Source: an uncultured Geobacteraceae bacterium (GTDB taxonomy: Bacteria; Desulfobacterota; Desulfuromonadia; Geobacterales; Pseudopelobacteraceae). Taken from it: a stretch of DNA of 11,020 bases. A program made the translations under genes and the position numbers. Shown here one piece after another: positions 1 to 7,015 of this stretch (position 1 is its first letter; each line of letters begins with the position of its first letter). The stretch is from assembly GCA_903879825.1 (NCBI GenBank), contig CAIRND010000333.1, forward strand, positions 1 to 11,020, in the 5' to 3' direction. The notes below the pieces were generated by a model. That model had not been told where the DNA came from. It worked only from the letters and a program-made list of their open reading frames with translations, and searched no databases.

Positions 1-33
1 TGAATAGAAAATAAACCTGACAAGGACGTCCCC

Positions 34-1407
34 ATGTACGGAAAAATCGATAAAATACACTTCGTCGGCATCGGCGGCATCGGCATGAGCGGAATAGCCG
101 AAGTCCTCCTTAACCTGGGTTACAAAGTATCCGGTTCTGATCTGCGCGGTTCTGACATCACCGAACGCCTGGCCGGACTTGGCGCTGAAATCGGCATCGG
201 CCATAGTGCAGATCACCTGAAAGATGTTGATGTGGTGGTAATCTCCTCCGCCGTACATGACGACAATCCGGAGGTGATGGAGGCTAAGAAACGGCACGTT
301 CCGGTTATTCCCCGTGCTGAAATGCTGGCTGAATTAATGCGCATGAAATACGGCATTGCCATCGCCGGAACTCACGGAAAGACCACAACCACCTCGATGG
401 CTGCCGCTGTTTTGGGACATGCCGGCATTGATCCGACGGTCGTGATTGGCGGAAAACTGAACGCTATCGGCACAAACGCCCAGATCGGGCAGGGGAAGTT
501 CCTGCTCGCTGAGGCTGATGAATCCGATGGTTCCTTCCTACTGCTTTCGCCGACTATCGCTGTGGTAACGAACATTGATGCCGATCACCTCGACCATTAT
601 TCCGGCATCGAAGAGATCAAAGAAACCTTCGTCGAGTTTATCAACAAGGTTCCCTTTTATGGCCTTGCGGTACTCTGCCTCGATGACAAAAATATCCGCG
701 AGATTCTGCCGCTGGTAAAAAAACGCTATATGACTTACGGCCTTTCGGCACAGGCTGATATCCGTGCCACCCACATCAGACATGAAGGGTTTCAGACATC
801 GTTTATCGCCCACTTCAAAGGGTATCGACTCGGTGAAATCTCCTTTCCAATGCCCGGCCCGCACAACGTCCTGAACGCGATGGCCTGCATCGCCGTGGCG
901 CTTGAGCTTGATATACCGTTCACCGCTATTCAGGAAGGTTTTGCGACGTTCAGCGGTGTCGGACGCCGTTTCACCGTTAAGGGAGAACCAAAGGGAATCA
1001 TGGTCGTGGACGACTACGGTCATCATCCAGTGGAAATCAAGGCGACGCTGGCAGCGGCACGTCAGGGATGGCCGGAGCGGCGCATTGTTGCGGCCTTCCA
1101 GCCGCACCGTTACACCCGTACCCATGAGCTGTTCAACGAATTTGTGACCGCTTTCTATGATGCTGATGTACTGATCCTTACTGATGTCTATGCAGCCGGT
1201 GAGCAGCCGATAGCAGACGCGACTGCCGAGCGACTTGCGGCAGGAGTTCTCCGCCACGGCCAGAAGGACGTCACCTGGATCGCAAATCGGGAGCTGATCC
1301 CCGAACATCTGGCCGGCATTGTCCGCGAAGGTGATATTGTCATAACTCTTGGAGCCGGAAACATCTGGCAGCAGGGAGAGGCGCTGGTTCGGCTACTGGG
1401 AGCATAA
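34..1407 (+). CDS. murC: UDP-N-acetylmuramate--L-alanine ligase MurC
   Basis: Cytoplasmic ATP-dependent ligase that adds L-alanine to UDP-MurNAc, the first amino-acid step of peptidoglycan stem-peptide synthesis. The 457-residue length is normal for MurC. Visible in order: an N-terminal Rossmann-like UDP-binding motif (GIGGIGMSG, about residues 12-20), the Mur ligase P-loop GTHGKTTTT (112-120), EADESDGS (160-167), the NIDADHLDHY segment (180-189) of the central ATPase domain, DDYGHHP (326-332), and the MurC-typical QPHRYTRT around 356-363 in the C-terminal domain. The ATG at 34 has AAGGA at 22-26 as Shine-Dalgarno. A TGA lies at 1-3, probably belonging to an upstream gene (murG would be usual), but the frame cannot be checked. 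The stop is 1 nt before the preferred murB start, so the two genes are probably co-translated. Identification is secure. Confidence 0.97.
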   Translation: MYGKIDKIHFVGIGGIGMSGIAEVLLNLGYKVSGSDLRGSDITERLAGLGAEIGIGHSADHLKDVDVVVISSAVHDDNPEVMEAKKRHVPVIPRAEMLAELMRMKYGIAIAGTHGKTTTTSMAAAVLGHAGIDPTVVIGGKLNAIGTNAQIGQGKFLLAEADESDGSFLLLSPTIAVVTNIDADHLDHYSGIEEIKETFVEFINKVPFYGLAVLCLDDKNIREILPLVKKRYMTYGLSAQADIRATHIRHEGFQTSFIAHFKGYRLGEISFPMPGPHNVLNAMACIAVALELDIPFTAIQEGFATFSGVGRRFTVKGEPKGIMVVDDYGHHPVEIKATLAAARQGWPERRIVAAFQPHRYTRTHELFNEFVTAFYDADVLILTDVYAAGEQPIADATAERLAAGVLRHGQKDVTWIANRELIPEHLAGIVREGDIVITLGAGNIWQQGEALVRLLGA

Positions 1408-1408
1408 A

Positions 1409-2296
1409 CTGAACTTAGAATCGTTGGAGATACGCGGACAACTGCTCCGGCATGAGCCGATGCACCTTCACACCTCGCTTAGAGTTGGCGGACCGGCCGA
1501 TCTGTATGCGATTCCTGAAGATGCTGAAGATCTCCAGAAGCTCCTTTCTGGCCTGGGTGAACGACAGATGCCCTGGTTAACCGTCGGCAAGGGTTACAAC
1601 CTGCTGGTGCGTGACAAGGGCATCAGCGGGGCGATTATCTCGCTGGAGCGCTTCAACCGAATCGCCTCCGTGGGAGCAGCGTTGATCAAAGCAGAAGCCG
1701 GGGCAGAAAATCTGGCGGTCGTACGCTATGCTCAAAAAATCGGCTTGGGTGGCCTTGGTTTTATCTCAGGCATTCCCGGCACAATCGGCGGAGCGATAAA
1801 GATGAACGCCGGAGCATACGGTGAAGGCATCCTTGAACACACTGAGCAACTCACGTTGCTGCGGGGCGGAGAAATCCGTGACTATCATATGCAGGAACTT
1901 GACTACGGCTACCGCCACCTGAAACTTGCAGATGGCGACATCGTGCTGGCGGCAACGTTCAAATTTGACGAACGTGACCACCAACTTACTGAGGAAGAGA
2001 TCAGAAAAGATCTGGAACTGCGGCGTACCAAGCATAATGTGGGGTTTCCCAGTGCCGGGTCCTTTTTTAAAAACCCCAAAGGCCAGGCAGCGTGGAGATT
2101 AATTGATGCCGCAGGCATGCGCGGAGTTACTGTTGGCGGCGCCCAGGTGTCTACAGTACACAGTAATTTTCTAATAAATATCGGCAATGCGGTAGCTCAG
2201 GATTTTCTGGATCTGGCGGCACTGGTAAAAAATGCAGTTATAACAACATCCGGCGTGACACTTGAGGAAGAAGTGCGTATAGTCGGCAACGTTTAA
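1409..2296 (+). CDS. murB: UDP-N-acetylenolpyruvoylglucosamine reductase MurB (type II)
   Basis: FAD- and NADPH-dependent reductase that converts enolpyruvyl-UDP-GlcNAc to UDP-MurNAc in the cytoplasm. Motifs seen: HTSLRVGGPAD and GKGYNLLVRD (FAD-binding domain), the GFISGIPGTIGG segment, YGYRHL with the substrate-binding Arg (R169 in this numbering), AGSFFKNP with the catalytic Ser (S218), and LEEEVRIVG with the proton-donor Glu (E288). The length fits type II MurB, as in Bacillus. The start is uncertain because no ATG or GTG suits. The CTG at 1409 is placed 1 nt after the murC stop and 6 nt after GGGAG (1398-1402), and gives 295 aa. A TTG at 1424 has no clear Shine-Dalgarno. A TTG at 1349 overlaps murC by 59 nt. 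The first ATG (1460) would remove the N-terminal strand just before the FAD motif. Function is certain; the start is an inference. Confidence 0.93.
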   Translation: MNLESLEIRGQLLRHEPMHLHTSLRVGGPADLYAIPEDAEDLQKLLSGLGERQMPWLTVGKGYNLLVRDKGISGAIISLERFNRIASVGAALIKAEAGAENLAVVRYAQKIGLGGLGFISGIPGTIGGAIKMNAGAYGEGILEHTEQLTLLRGGEIRDYHMQELDYGYRHLKLADGDIVLAATFKFDERDHQLTEEEIRKDLELRRTKHNVGFPSAGSFFKNPKGQAAWRLIDAAGMRGVTVGGAQVSTVHSNFLINIGNAVAQDFLDLAALVKNAVITTSGVTLEEEVRIVGNV

Positions 2297-2335
2297 CATC
2301 TGTTTGTTCGGATGTGCCTTGGAAAGGGTTCCGTC

Positions 2336-3262
2336 ATGATGAAATCAAAAAAAATCGGCGTGCTCTTTGGTGGACTTTCCGCTGAACGGGAGGTATCCCT
2401 TAAGAGCGGTGCGGCCGTTCACCTGGCGCTTGTTGCCAGTGGATATAATGCCGTAACTATCGATGTCGGACGTGACGTGGCAGAAGTATTGAAGCACGAA
2501 GGGATCGAAGCGGCCTTTATCGCCCTGCACGGACGCTACGGCGAAGATGGTTGCATACAGGGTTTGCTTGAATTGCTGCAGATTCCCTATTCCGGTTCCG
2601 GTGTCCTTGCCAGTGCCCTGGCCATGCATAAACTTTACAGCAAGCAGGCTTTTGCTGCCAGCGGCATACTGACAGCCCCTTTTCGTTGTTATCGCCGCGG
2701 AGAAGATGTAAACCTATCTGATCTGCCGTTCGGCCTGCCATTCGTTGTCAAACCGGTACAGGAAGGTTCCTCGGTCGGTGTTTCAATTATCAAAGAGGAA
2801 GCTCAACTTGCAGATGCGCTGCAACTGGCGTTTCGCTATGATGAAGAGATACTGGTAGAGCAATATATCAAAGGGCAGGAGGTACAAGTCGGCATATTGG
2901 AAGATAGGCCGGTGGGTGCCATCGAAATAGTCCCCAAAAATGAATTCTACGATTTTGAATCCAAATACACCGATGGTATGGCGGAACATATTTTCCCGGC
3001 ACGCCTGGAAGCGACTTTATACGAAAAAGCACAGCAGATTGGCCTGGCAGCTCATCGTGCCTTGGGCTGCACCGGTTACAGTCGGGTGGATCTGCTGGTA
3101 ACACCAGACGGTGATTGCTATGTCTTGGAAGTAAACACGCTGCCGGGAATGACCGCCCTCTCGCTCTTGCCTGAAATAGCGGCAAAAGGGGCCGGCCTGT
3201 CTTTTGAGGCTCTTGTTTCCTGTATTATTGAATCAGCACATCTCTCCACAAAGGTGAACTAA
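2336..3262 (+). CDS. ddl: D-alanine--D-alanine ligase
   Basis: ATP-grasp ligase that joins two D-alanines into the dipeptide later added to UDP-MurNAc-tripeptide. Visible: the N-terminal GGLSAEREVSL with the first D-Ala-binding Glu (E17), HGRYGEDG, the ATP-grasp strand LPFVVKPVQEGSSVGV, the omega-loop FYDFESKY with Tyr (Y211) at the position that in characterised enzymes favours D-Ala over D-lactate, and the metal-binding LEVNTLPGMT (E265, N267). The Tyr suggests ordinary D-Ala-D-Ala precursors. The ATG at 2336 has GGAAAGG at 2321-2327 eight nt upstream and gives 308 aa, close to the family norm. An in-frame ATG at 2312 gives eight extra residues and lacks a Shine-Dalgarno; an ATG at 2339 is also possible. 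The gene starts 39 bp after murB, and its last codons carry the Shine-Dalgarno for ftsQ. Confidence 0.96.
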   Translation: MMKSKKIGVLFGGLSAEREVSLKSGAAVHLALVASGYNAVTIDVGRDVAEVLKHEGIEAAFIALHGRYGEDGCIQGLLELLQIPYSGSGVLASALAMHKLYSKQAFAASGILTAPFRCYRRGEDVNLSDLPFGLPFVVKPVQEGSSVGVSIIKEEAQLADALQLAFRYDEEILVEQYIKGQEVQVGILEDRPVGAIEIVPKNEFYDFESKYTDGMAEHIFPARLEATLYEKAQQIGLAAHRALGCTGYSRVDLLVTPDGDCYVLEVNTLPGMTALSLLPEIAAKGAGLSFEALVSCIIESAHLSTKVN

Positions 3263-3265
3263 CGA

Positions 3266-4090
3266 GTGCGGGACTTCGCCAATTCATCACATCAGCGCAA
3301 AAAAGTGGCGCCGAACAAAGTCAAAATTCAGCGAAAGCCGCTTGATCTCAAGAAGTATCTGCGCCCGATGAAGATGATTGCGTCTGGGCTGGTTGCACTT
3401 TCACTGGCGGGCGGCATAATCTATGGCTGTTATCGTGCGTCAAAAACCGTCACCGTGTTCTCTCTCAAAGCAATTAATGTGTCAAACACCACACACCTGA
3501 CCCGGGACGAAATACTTGGATTGGCCAACGTAGAGCCTGGTAGAGACTTGCTCCGCATGAACCTGAAACGTATGGGAGAGCATATCCTGCAAAATCCCTG
3601 GGTTGAAACGGTGCATATTAACCGCTATTTTCCGGATACCATTTCAATAGCCATAACGGAACGCGAGCCGATAGCAATAGTCAACATGGGATTTATTTAC
3701 TACCTTGACAAGAAGGGAAATGTCTTCAAAGTTCTTAACAACGGCGACAAACTGGACTTTCCTGTCGTTACCGGATTCAGCGAAGAAGAGCTTGGTAGCG
3801 ATCCAAAAGGGACCAAAGAGGCGCTTGAAGCCACCTGTCTCCTCCTGAAAGCATTACGCGAAAAAGGCGCATTTATTCTTGCAGATGTATCGGAGATTCA
3901 TTACGATAAGGGCTACGGATTTACTCTATTCACAGCGGCAGGAGCGCTTCCGGTCAAAGTAGGATCAGGAGATTTCCAAGCAAAAGTCGAACGTTTTGCC
4001 CGTATTTACCGGGATTTAGCAGTGCAATTGCCATCTATTCATTATATCGACCTCGATTACATCGACAAAATTATCGTCAAAAAAAGTTAG
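3266..4090 (+). CDS. ftsQ: Cell division protein FtsQ
   Basis: Bitopic inner-membrane divisome protein that, with FtsB and FtsL, links the cytoplasmic Z-ring to periplasmic septal wall synthesis. The 274-residue product has a basic cytoplasmic tail of about 35 residues rich in Lys and Arg, one membrane segment around residues 37-54, then a periplasmic POTRA domain around 64-140 (FSLKAINVSNTTHLTRDEI through the YFPDTISIAITEREP segment), followed by the less conserved FtsQ beta domain. The GTG start at 3266 is 3 nt after the ddl stop and is preceded by AAGGTGA at 3251-3257, inside the ddl coding sequence, so translation is probably coupled to ddl. Primary sequence of FtsQ is poorly conserved, but topology, the POTRA motif and position between ddl and ftsA make the call firm. 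Confidence 0.94.
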   Translation: MRDFANSSHQRKKVAPNKVKIQRKPLDLKKYLRPMKMIASGLVALSLAGGIIYGCYRASKTVTVFSLKAINVSNTTHLTRDEILGLANVEPGRDLLRMNLKRMGEHILQNPWVETVHINRYFPDTISIAITEREPIAIVNMGFIYYLDKKGNVFKVLNNGDKLDFPVVTGFSEEELGSDPKGTKEALEATCLLLKALREKGAFILADVSEIHYDKGYGFTLFTAAGALPVKVGSGDFQAKVERFARIYRDLAVQLPSIHYIDLDYIDKIIVKKS

Positions 4091-4126
4091 CGGCTATATT
4101 TAATATTATTTTGCAGGAGGAGCGGT

Positions 4127-5365
4127 ATGTCAGCAACAAAACGGGATAATCTGATTGTCGGCCTCGACATCGGTACTACCAAGATTTGCGCCATTGTCGG
4201 CAACGTCACGGAAGAAGGTATTGATATCGTCGGCATCGGAACCAGCCCTTCCAGTGGCCTGCGTAAAGGCGTGGTCATCAACATTGAAAGCACCGTTGGC
4301 GCCATCAGGAAGGCTATCGAGGAAGCGGAATTGATGGCAGGCTGCGAGATCAAATCCGTCTATGCCGGCATTGCGGGCGGACATATTAAGGGTTTGAACT
4401 CAAATGGTGTCATAGCCATCAAGAACCGTGAGGTTTCACAGGAAGATGTGCGCCGCGTCATTGATGCTGCCAAGGCGATTAATATCCCGATGGATCGTGA
4501 AGTCCTGCATATACTACCACAGGAATTTATTATTGATGAGCAGGACGGCATCCGTGAACCGCTCGGCATGAGTGGTGTCAGATTGGAAGCAAAGGTTCAT
4601 ATTGTTACTGGCGCAGTGGCAAGCGCCCAAAACATCGTCAAGTCATGCAACAGAGCCGGACTGGATGTGGCCGATATAGTACTTGAGCAACTGGCATCAT
4701 CACACGCGGTCCTGTCAGAAGATGAAAAAGAGCTTGGCGTCTGCATGGTGGATATTGGTGGCGGCACGACAGACATCGCCATTTTTGCCGAGGGGGCGAT
4801 TAAATACACATCGGTAATATCGCTGGGAGGCAATCAGCTTACCAATGATATAGCAGTAGGGTTACGAACTCCTTTTGCCGAAGCCGAGAAAATAAAGCAA
4901 AAATATGGCTGTTGCCTTGCGTCACTGGTCGGCAAAGAAGACAAAATTGAGGTACCAAGCGTTGGTGGGCGCAAACCACGCGAACTGTCACGCAACGTGC
5001 TCTGTGAAATACTTGGACCCCGCATGGAAGAGATCTTCTCTTTAGTCAACAGGGAAATCATTAAATCGGGCCTGGAAGATTGTATCGCATCGGGTGTTGT
5101 CATCACCGGTGGGTCCAGTATCCTGGAAGGTATCCCAGAGCTGGCTGAACAGATTTTCAATCTCCCGGTACGTCGCGGACTCCCTCAAAAGATCGGCGGC
5201 TTAAATGATGTAGTAAAATCGCCGGTATATTCCACTGGCGTTGGCCTTGTTGTGTACGGAAGCCGCAACTCCGGTTCCCGCGAGTTCCCGGCAGGCAAAC
5301 CAGAGGCTAATTTATTTGGATCCGTCTTTGGACGGATGAAGAGTTGGTTCCGCGAGTTTTTCTAG
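4127..5365 (+). CDS. ftsA: Cell division protein FtsA
   Basis: Actin-like ATPase that tethers FtsZ filaments to the inner membrane and recruits later divisome proteins. The 412-residue protein shows the actin-fold nucleotide motifs in order: phosphate-1 loop VGLDIGTTKIC (from residue 11), phosphate-2 motif VDIGGGTTD (208-216) and the adenosine motif ITGGSS (326-331). It ends in FGSVFGRMKSWFREFF, an amphipathic helix of the kind FtsA uses as membrane anchor. ATG 4127 is preceded by a perfect AGGAGG at 4115-4120 with 6-nt spacing, stronger than the sites of its neighbours; this suits a protein needed in a set ratio to FtsZ. It starts 36 bp after ftsQ and is followed within 27 bp by an intrinsic terminator. 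Confidence 0.98.
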   Translation: MSATKRDNLIVGLDIGTTKICAIVGNVTEEGIDIVGIGTSPSSGLRKGVVINIESTVGAIRKAIEEAELMAGCEIKSVYAGIAGGHIKGLNSNGVIAIKNREVSQEDVRRVIDAAKAINIPMDREVLHILPQEFIIDEQDGIREPLGMSGVRLEAKVHIVTGAVASAQNIVKSCNRAGLDVADIVLEQLASSHAVLSEDEKELGVCMVDIGGGTTDIAIFAEGAIKYTSVISLGGNQLTNDIAVGLRTPFAEAEKIKQKYGCCLASLVGKEDKIEVPSVGGRKPRELSRNVLCEILGPRMEEIFSLVNREIIKSGLEDCIASGVVITGGSSILEGIPELAEQIFNLPVRRGLPQKIGGLNDVVKSPVYSTGVGLVVYGSRNSGSREFPAGKPEANLFGSVFGRMKSWFREFF

Positions 5366-5391
5366 CTAACAGGTAACATCATGCAATTTTC

Positions 5392-5429
5392 GGCCGTTTC
5401 CCATATCGTTGGAAAACGGCCATTTTTTT
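5392..5429 (+). terminator. Intrinsic terminator between ftsA and ftsZ
   Basis: The arms GGCCGTTT (5392-5399) and AAACGGCC (5414-5421) pair perfectly. Two more C-G pairs (5400-5401 with 5411-5412) form across a bulged A at 5413, with a roughly 9-nt loop. The stem is followed, after one A, by seven T at 5423-5429. This is a textbook rho-independent terminator placed 26 bp after the ftsA stop. It would end or attenuate transcription from the mur-fts operon before ftsZ. Whether it terminates fully is not visible in sequence. Confidence 0.82.
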
Positions 5430-5608
5430 ATGTAGAACAGAAACGTCACTCCGCCGGTCCGGCACACAATCCCCTAACACTCTGTTTTTTAAAGACACCT
5501 TTTTCTCTCAAAATATATCGTATTTTTTTCTTTATTCTTGGCCAAATTGAGGTTACATTTCCGGCATTCAAAATTGTATACAAGCCATAAAATATAGAGG
5601 GGGAACTG
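5430..5608 (+). promoter_or_regulatory. Probable ftsZ promoter and leader region
   Basis: This AT-rich, T-tract-rich spacer lies between the ftsA terminator and ftsZ. A promoter is expected here because the terminator cuts ftsZ off from upstream transcription. Candidates are all weak by eye: AAGACA (5492-5497), 16 nt, TATATC (5514-5519); or a -10 of TATACA (5577-5582) lacking a good -35 (TTACAT at 5553). The second -10 sits inside a perfect 10-bp palindrome at 5574-5583. The region ends in a strong Shine-Dalgarno, AGAGGGGGA (5596-5604), before ATG 5609. I see no convincing small gene; the 69-codon frame through it spans the terminator. Confidence 0.45.
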
Positions 5609-6778
5609 ATGTTTGAATTTGATGAGACTATTGAGCAGAGTGCCGTTATTAAAGTAATCGGGGTTGGGGGCGGAGGCGGCAATGCCGTCAACACCATGAT
5701 ATCAAGCTCCATACATAAAGTAGATTTTATCGTTGCCAACACTGATGCTCAGGCGCTTCGCACTTCGAAAGCACCAGTTAAACTTCAACTTGGACGAGAA
5801 CTGACGAAAGGTCTCGGCGCCGGGTCTAAGCCTGAGGTAGGAACCGCTGCTGCCCTTGAGAATAAGGACCAGCTCGCAGAAGCCATCAAGGGCGCTGACC
5901 TCGTTTTCATCGCTGCCGGCATGGGAGGCGGCACCGGTACCGGTGCAGCACCAGTTATTGCTCAAGCAGCCCGCGAGACCGGCGTACTGACAGTTGGTGT
6001 CGTCACCAAGCCATTCACCTATGAGGGCAAAGCTCGTTCATTCCTTGCTGAGCAGGGCATTGCAGACTTGAAAAAGCATGTCGATTCTCTGATAATTATC
6101 CCCAATGACCGCCTGATCAGCCTTGCCAGTAAAAACATGTCCTTATTCGACGCCTTCAAACCATCTGATGACGTGCTTCGCCAGGCCGTACAGGGTATTT
6201 CTGAGCTCATCACTTCTACTGGCCTGATGAACCTCGACTTCGCCGATGTCAAGACGGTCATGAGTGTTCGCGGTATGGCCATGATGGGTATTGGTATGGG
6301 TAATGGCGAAAACCGTGCAGCTGATGCGGTAAACAACGCTATTTCCAGCCCGCTACTTGAAGATAACGACATATCGGGTGCCAAAGGTGTTCTGGTCAAT
6401 ATTACCGGTTCTGTCTCCATGACCATGGACGATTACAATACGGTTAACCGCATTGTTCACGAGAAAGTCCATGAAGATGCGAACATCAAAATTGGAGTTG
6501 TCCGCGATGATGAAATGGGCGACAACATTAAGGTAACTGTGATCGCAACCGGTTTCGGTGATCGTTTTGATGTTGAAAAAGGACGCGACCTGCGCAAGAA
6601 CAGCCTGTCCCTGGCAGAGAAGCACGTCGGCGGCCACTCGTCACTTGATCGCCCGACTTTCCAGCGTGATCGTGAAAAAAATGAAAATGTCACAAGAATT
6701 CGTCCGACAGTTTCTTTTATTGAGGATGACGAAGACCAGTATGATATTCCGACTTTTTTACGTAAATCGGTAGACTAG
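5609..6778 (+). CDS. ftsZ: Cell division GTPase FtsZ
   Basis: Tubulin-like GTPase that polymerises into the Z-ring at the division site and organises septal wall synthesis. Of 389 residues, the GTP-binding core shows GVGGGGGNAVN (18-28), NTDAQAL, the tubulin signature GMGGGTGTG (104-112) and the T7 synergy loop NLDFADVK (208-215), with N208, D210 and D213 matching the catalytic positions of the family. A variable linker from about 330 to 375 leads to the C-terminal peptide DIPTFLRKS (379-387), which binds FtsA and other partners. The ATG has a strong AGAGGGGGA site. Unlike in many dcw clusters, the gene is separated from ftsA by a terminator and 243 bp, so it is probably transcribed on its own. 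A hairpin follows its stop. Confidence 0.99.
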   Translation: MFEFDETIEQSAVIKVIGVGGGGGNAVNTMISSSIHKVDFIVANTDAQALRTSKAPVKLQLGRELTKGLGAGSKPEVGTAAALENKDQLAEAIKGADLVFIAAGMGGGTGTGAAPVIAQAARETGVLTVGVVTKPFTYEGKARSFLAEQGIADLKKHVDSLIIIPNDRLISLASKNMSLFDAFKPSDDVLRQAVQGISELITSTGLMNLDFADVKTVMSVRGMAMMGIGMGNGENRAADAVNNAISSPLLEDNDISGAKGVLVNITGSVSMTMDDYNTVNRIVHEKVHEDANIKIGVVRDDEMGDNIKVTVIATGFGDRFDVEKGRDLRKNSLSLAEKHVGGHSSLDRPTFQRDREKNENVTRIRPTVSFIEDDEDQYDIPTFLRKSVD

Positions 6779-6792
6779 TCTCGTCGCATACA

Positions 6793-6824
6793 GAGAGGGG
6801 TAAGCCGCATGGCCTACCCCTCTC
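6793..6824 (+). terminator. Hairpin closing the ftsZ transcript
   Basis: The arms GAGAGGGGTA (6793-6802) and TACCCCTCTC (6815-6824) pair perfectly over 10 bp, extended past one A-C mismatch by three more G-C pairs (6804-6806 with 6811-6813) around a GCAT tetraloop. It begins 14 nt after the ftsZ stop. The downstream tract (GTCTTCATT) is only moderately U-rich, so this may be a weak intrinsic terminator or an mRNA 3' stabiliser. Confidence 0.65.
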
Positions 6825-6913
6825 GTCTTCATTACACACTATCCTCCCTGCAGTACAATTATTATTTCGTTTTTCGTATGGTCCCGCTCGTTATTTGCAT
6901 TCTTTTATTATTG

Positions 6914-6941
6914 TAAAAATCTCGACGGTGACAGCGCATAA
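6914..6941 (+). promoter_or_regulatory. Possible sigma-28-like promoter for the chemoreceptor gene
   Basis: TAAAAATC (from 6914) is followed, with 16 nt after the TAAA, by GCGCATAA (6934-6941). The known sigma-28 (FliA) consensus is TAAA, 15 nt, GCCGATAA, so the -10 matches at 6 of 8 positions and the spacer is 1 nt long. It lies 75 bp upstream of a chemoreceptor, a usual class of FliA target. The match is imperfect and could be chance. Confidence 0.35.
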
Positions 6942-6948
6942 CTCTACT

Positions 6949-6976
6949 TTGATTTTGAGTGCAAATCTGTTATTTT
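6949..6976 (+). promoter_or_regulatory. Alternative sigma-70-like promoter for the chemoreceptor gene
   Basis: TTGATT (6949-6954), 16 nt, TATTTT (6971-6976), each matching the vegetative consensus at 4 of 6 positions and lying 39 bp before ATG 7016. It competes with the sigma-28-like site just upstream. Only weak support. Confidence 0.3.
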
Positions 6977-7015
6977 TCAACAACGGCATCAACAATACTT
7001 TTTAAGGAGTAACCA

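Noticed and set aside
538..1308. 256-codon open frame on the - strand inside murC
   Set aside because: It is fully antisense to a secure murC gene, shows no recognisable motif, and has the composition expected of a shadow frame.
5538..5553. Sigma-54 promoter (TTGGC near 5538) upstream of ftsZ
   Set aside because: The required GC dinucleotide at the -12 position is missing at the correct spacing.
5381..5590. 69-codon frame between ftsA and ftsZ
   Set aside because: It runs through the terminator hairpin and T tract and its product resembles no known family; ordinary non-coding sequence explains it better.
6893..6966. ATTTGCA (6893-6899) and TGCAAAT (6960-6966) as an inverted repeat before the chemoreceptor gene
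   Set aside because: Only 7 bp separated by 60 bp, which is expected by chance in AT-rich DNA.
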